Part shown: piece by piece, positions 61,141 to 64,000 of the stretch
Layout of the letters: each line of letters starts with the position of its first letter
Numbering within the stretch: position 1 is the first letter of the stretch
Assembly (NCBI GenBank): GCA_020633435.1
Contig: JACKDP010000005.1
Location: 186,001 to 250,000, forward strand
Length of the DNA stretch: 64,000 nt
Direction of reading: 5' to 3'
Source: Myxococcales bacterium
GTDB taxonomy: Bacteria > Myxococcota_A > Bradymonadia > UBA7976 > UBA1532
The notes under the pieces: generated by a model
Told to the model about the DNA's origin: nothing
The model's database searches: none
What the model saw: the letters and a program-made list of their open reading frames with translations, nothing else
Position numbers and translations under genes: made by a program

Positions 61141-63153
61141 ATGAGGCGAGCGCAGGGGTGGAGGCGCGCGGTGCTGGCCGCGCTGGCGGGGGCCGCGTTC
61201 ACGCTGGTCGGCGGGCTGAGCGCGCCGGCCTGGGCCCAGCAGCGGCAGCTCGGCCCGGATCCGGTGGAGGTCTGGGAAGGGCCCATGAACTACGCGGCCA
61301 CGGCCGCCAGCCTGTTGAGCTGCCAGCCGGGCTCCTGCGCCGACGGCGGCGCCGGCATCCAGGGCGACACCTGCCAGGGGCTCAACCGCTCGACGGCGCC
61401 CCTCGACACCCTGCCCGATCTGCCGGGGCTGCGGGTGGTGCACGCCCGCTTGAGCTGGATCGCCACCACGGCCGCGAACGCCATGCCCGACGCCGAGGTC
61501 ACGCTGGTGCCCCCCGGCGGGGCGCCCATCCCGGCGGCCCTCGACCCGGCCATCAGCCAGTCGTACGTGGACGGCCTCTCGCCGCAGGAGTGCCAGTTCG
61601 TGGCCATCTCCTGCCCGGGGGTGGAGTGCGACCTGGGCTTCTACGCCGCGAACGCCGACGTCACCGAGGCGCTCAACGCCCACCTCGCGGGCGGCGGCAG
61701 CCTCAACGGCGACTGGACGCTGCAGGACGTCAGCATCGCGGGCACCGATCCCAACGATCCGGGCACCGCCCTGGCCGGCGCGGTGAGCATCACCATGGGG
61801 GCCTGGTCGCTGCTCATCGTCTACGAGCACGATCAGCTCCCCCTGCGCCGCATCTACTACTACCAGGGCTTCGAGGAGCTGGCGGGCGAGAACCGGACGG
61901 TGCGCCCCCGGGGCTTCCGCGCGCCCCCCGATCCCACGGTGGACGTCACGTACCTGGTGCTGGAGGGCGACGAGGGCATCCAGGGCGACAGCCTGGAGAT
62001 CAACGGCCAGCAGCTCCAGAACGACTGCAACCCGCGGCGCAACGTGTTCAACAGCACCGTCAACGGCAACCGGGCCGATGGCTCGTGCCAGCGGGGCGTG
62101 CAGTCCGTCGACCTGGACAGCTTCCGCGTGGTGGACGCGCTGGAGCCCGGCGATGAGAGCGCGGACGTCACGTTCATCGTGCCCCGGGGCGACGGCTTCA
62201 TCACCCCCGGGGAGCAGATCTTCTCGGCCTGGCTGGTGCTCGCCTTCGACCATGTGCCGCCGAACTTCGTGAGCGTGAAGCCCGAGAAGAGCGCCGAGCC
62301 GCCCCATGGCAGCGCCGTCGCTCCGGGGGGCGTCATCGAGTACTTCATCCAGATCGAGAACAACGGCGGGGACTTCGCGGCCAACGTGACCGTCACCGAC
62401 GCGGCCCCGGCGGGCACCGCGTACGTGCCCGGCAGCACCGTCGTCGACCAGCGGCCGGTGGCCGACCTGCCCGGCGGGCGCTCGCCGCTGGCCGGCGGCC
62501 TGAACCTGCAGTCCCTGCCCGAGATCGACCTCATCGGCCCCGGCGAGCGGCACCTGGTGCGGTTCCAGGTGCGGGTGGACGACGAGGCGGCCGACGGCGA
62601 CGCCATCCGCAACATCGCGCAGATCGGGGCCGACGGCATCGCCCCGGCGGACTCCGACGAGGTGGTGCACTTCGTGGGCGAGGTGCCCGACGGGGGCATC
62701 CCGCCCCGGCCCGACATGGGCCTCGACGCCAGCACGCCGCCGCCTCCGCGCGACGCCGGCACGCCGCCGCCCCCGCGCGACGCCGCGCCGCCGCTCACCG
62801 ACGCTGGCTGCCTGGCGGGGGAGCGCCGGACGGTGACGGGGGAGTGCGTGCCCATCGCGTGCCCCGACGGCGCCATGCTGGTGGGGGCGGAGTGCGTCGC
62901 CCCCGACGCCTCCATCTGCGGCCCCGGCCAGACGTTCCAGGATGGGCGCTGCCAGGCCATCTGCGGCGACGGCCTGCGGTGGGATCCCACCTGCAACCAG
63001 TGCCGCTACCAGGGGGATCCGCCCTGCGACGGCGCCCCCGCGGCCTCGGGGGGCAACAGCGACGACTGCGGCTGCCGGATGGACGGCGACGCGCCGCCGC
63101 CGGCCCTCCTGCTGCTCCTCCTGCCGCTCCTCCTCCGCCGCCGCCGGGCCTGA
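61141..63153 (+). CDS. Secreted surface protein with DUF11-type domain and MYXO-CTERM-like sorting tail
   Basis: 670 residues; ATG behind GGGGGGAGG. Signal peptide (AALAGAAFTLVGGLSAPAWA), a large N-terminal beta-rich region with several Cys pairs (to about residue 390), and a DUF11-like domain (GGVIEYFIQIENNGGDFAAN; VTDAAPAGTAYVPGSTVVDQ). A DAxTPPPPRDAG linker, a Cys-rich region (CGPGQTFQDGRCQAICG) and the end DDCGCRMDG followed by a Leu-rich helix and RRRRA complete it. Cys, hydrophobic helix and Arg cluster at the very C-terminus is the architecture of MYXO-CTERM signals, processed by myxosortases. The mature protein is likely lipid-anchored or released at the surface. Confidence 0.83.
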   Translation: MRRAQGWRRAVLAALAGAAFTLVGGLSAPAWAQQRQLGPDPVEVWEGPMNYAATAASLLSCQPGSCADGGAGIQGDTCQGLNRSTAPLDTLPDLPGLRVVHARLSWIATTAANAMPDAEVTLVPPGGAPIPAALDPAISQSYVDGLSPQECQFVAISCPGVECDLGFYAANADVTEALNAHLAGGGSLNGDWTLQDVSIAGTDPNDPGTALAGAVSITMGAWSLLIVYEHDQLPLRRIYYYQGFEELAGENRTVRPRGFRAPPDPTVDVTYLVLEGDEGIQGDSLEINGQQLQNDCNPRRNVFNSTVNGNRADGSCQRGVQSVDLDSFRVVDALEPGDESADVTFIVPRGDGFITPGEQIFSAWLVLAFDHVPPNFVSVKPEKSAEPPHGSAVAPGGVIEYFIQIENNGGDFAANVTVTDAAPAGTAYVPGSTVVDQRPVADLPGGRSPLAGGLNLQSLPEIDLIGPGERHLVRFQVRVDDEAADGDAIRNIAQIGADGIAPADSDEVVHFVGEVPDGGIPPRPDMGLDASTPPPPRDAGTPPPPRDAAPPLTDAGCLAGERRTVTGECVPIACPDGAMLVGAECVAPDASICGPGQTFQDGRCQAICGDGLRWDPTCNQCRYQGDPPCDGAPAASGGNSDDCGCRMDGDAPPPALLLLLLPLLLRRRRA

Positions 63154-63218
63154 GGGTCGACGGCCGCGCCGCGCCCTGCCATGCTGCGGGCCTCGTACCG
63201 CGCGCAGGGGTCCCACCG

Positions 63219-64000
63219 ATGCTTCGCTTCCTCTCCGTCCTCGTCCTCGGGCTGGCCGCCACCGGCTGCGCCCAGCAGTGCCGCAAGGTCACCGCCGATC
63301 GCGAAGCGTTCCTGGCCCGGGAGGTGGCGCCCACGCCGGCGCCGCACCTGTCGGTGCGCATCCCGCAGGCCCTCATCGACGACGCCATCGCGGCCGGCCT
63401 CAAGCGGCTCGTGCCCCAGGACGTCGCGCTGCCGGGCCTCGGCCAGCTCGCCCAGTACGTGAGCGCCATCAAGGTGCTGCCCGACCGCCTCGCCATGGAG
63501 CGCGTGGCCAACGGGCGCTTCCGCATCTCCATGGATCTGGACGTCCAGCTCGGCGGCCGCTCCCTCTTCAAGATGGCCGCGGCCAGCGAGACGGAGCCCG
63601 TCGCCGACCTGCAGGCCGGCACGGTGGAGCTGGCCCTGCGGCCCGACATGATCCAGTCGGTGGTGCCCTCGGTGCCGGGCGACGCGGCGGCGAAGCTGAC
63701 GGACGCCCTCGTCGGGCAGGTGCCGGCGGCCGTGCGGGCCCTGGTGCCCCGCAACCAGATCCAGGGCATCGCCCAGCAGGCCATCCAGACGCTGACGACG
63801 ACGGCCTTCGACGCCATCCGGCGCTCGCTCCTGACCCCCATGGGCGAGCTGGCGCGGTTCCGGTTCGAGCTGCCCGACCTGCCCCTGGCGGCCCTGGCCC
63901 TCGTCAGCGAGCCGGGCGGGCTGCGCATCGACGCCCGCACGACGCTGCCCGTGGTGGCGGGCCTGGCCGAGCAGGCCCTCGCGAGCCCCGGCGGCAGCGA
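63219..64000 (+). CDS. Lipoprotein of unknown function (3' end beyond the window)
   Basis: Open from the ATG at 63219 to the window end (260 codons seen). The N-terminus is a lipoprotein signal (MLRFLSVLVLGLAATGCAQQ). The mature part has long alternating strands and helices (PHLSVRIPQALIDDAIAAGL; FRISMDLDVQLGGRSLFKMA; VELALRPDMIQSVVP), reminiscent of BPI/TULIP-like or SRPBCC-like lipid-binding folds. That is only a pattern impression. It lies 65 bp after the MYXO-CTERM-like gene in the same direction. Confidence 0.65.
   Translation, partial: MLRFLSVLVLGLAATGCAQQCRKVTADREAFLAREVAPTPAPHLSVRIPQALIDDAIAAGLKRLVPQDVALPGLGQLAQYVSAIKVLPDRLAMERVANGRFRISMDLDVQLGGRSLFKMAAASETEPVADLQAGTVELALRPDMIQSVVPSVPGDAAAKLTDALVGQVPAAVRALVPRNQIQGIAQQAIQTLTTTAFDAIRRSLLTPMGELARFRFELPDLPLAALALVSEPGGLRIDARTTLPVVAGLAEQALASPGGS

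Overview
The window is very GC-rich (well over 70% by eye). Its gene content points to a myxobacterium-type organism (Myxococcota, probably Polyangia or a related uncultured lineage). The evidence is a tRNA-Ala, hslVU joined to arg genes, Asp/Ala/Pro- or Gly-rich linkers right after lipoprotein signal peptides, thrombospondin type 3 repeats, a C-terminal tail of the MYXO-CTERM kind, a eukaryote-like Ser/Thr kinase, and caspase-like STAND proteins. No phage, insertion sequence, CRISPR array or rRNA was seen.

Layout. 1-11 kb: the 3' part of an alpha-2-macroglobulin, a PEP-utilising phosphotransferase related to rifampicin phosphotransferases, a CHAT protease-STAND-TPR protein, a DUF302 protein and a small orphan protein. 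11-20 kb: two paralogous, exceptionally cysteine-rich lipoproteins flank a purine permease; the second carries three single-base indels. 20-29 kb: a secreted esterase, an oxidoreductase, a Ser/Thr kinase, a selenophosphate synthetase and a caspase-STAND-repeat protein. The synthetase is itself a selenoprotein: its active-site residue is encoded by an in-frame UGA followed by a SECIS-like hairpin. 28.8-34.4 kb: the hslV-hslU-argB-orf-argD-argF operon behind a sigma-70-like promoter. 34.4-38 kb: a secreted protein and a large membrane protein, divergent from the next block.

38-43.5 kb: a J-domain protein, a DnaK-type Hsp70 and a TPR protein, tightly coupled. A shared ~50-residue module is present in the first and last; the TPR protein is probably split by a frameshift. 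43.5-46 kb: an extended SDR without the usual Tyr/Lys pair, coaE, tRNA-Ala with promoter and terminator, and a small hydrolase. 46-53.7 kb: four surface lipoproteins (amidohydrolase/TSP3/lamin-tail; Cys-knot-like repeats; CAP domain; Big2/thioredoxin/PPC), with a structured non-coding element between the first two. 53.8-57.3 kb: a HEAT-repeat protein coupled to an O-antigen-ligase-like membrane protein. 57.4-64 kb: a PilZ protein, a YcaQ-type glycosylase, a stand-alone LeuA regulatory domain behind a long leader, a helical-repeat protein, a MYXO-CTERM-like surface protein and the start of another lipoprotein.

The most notable features are the Sec-containing SelD, the two caspase-like/STAND proteins 14 kb apart, the paired Cys-rich lipoproteins, and the J-protein/Hsp70/TPR module. 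All calls are from reading the sequence; no database search was possible.
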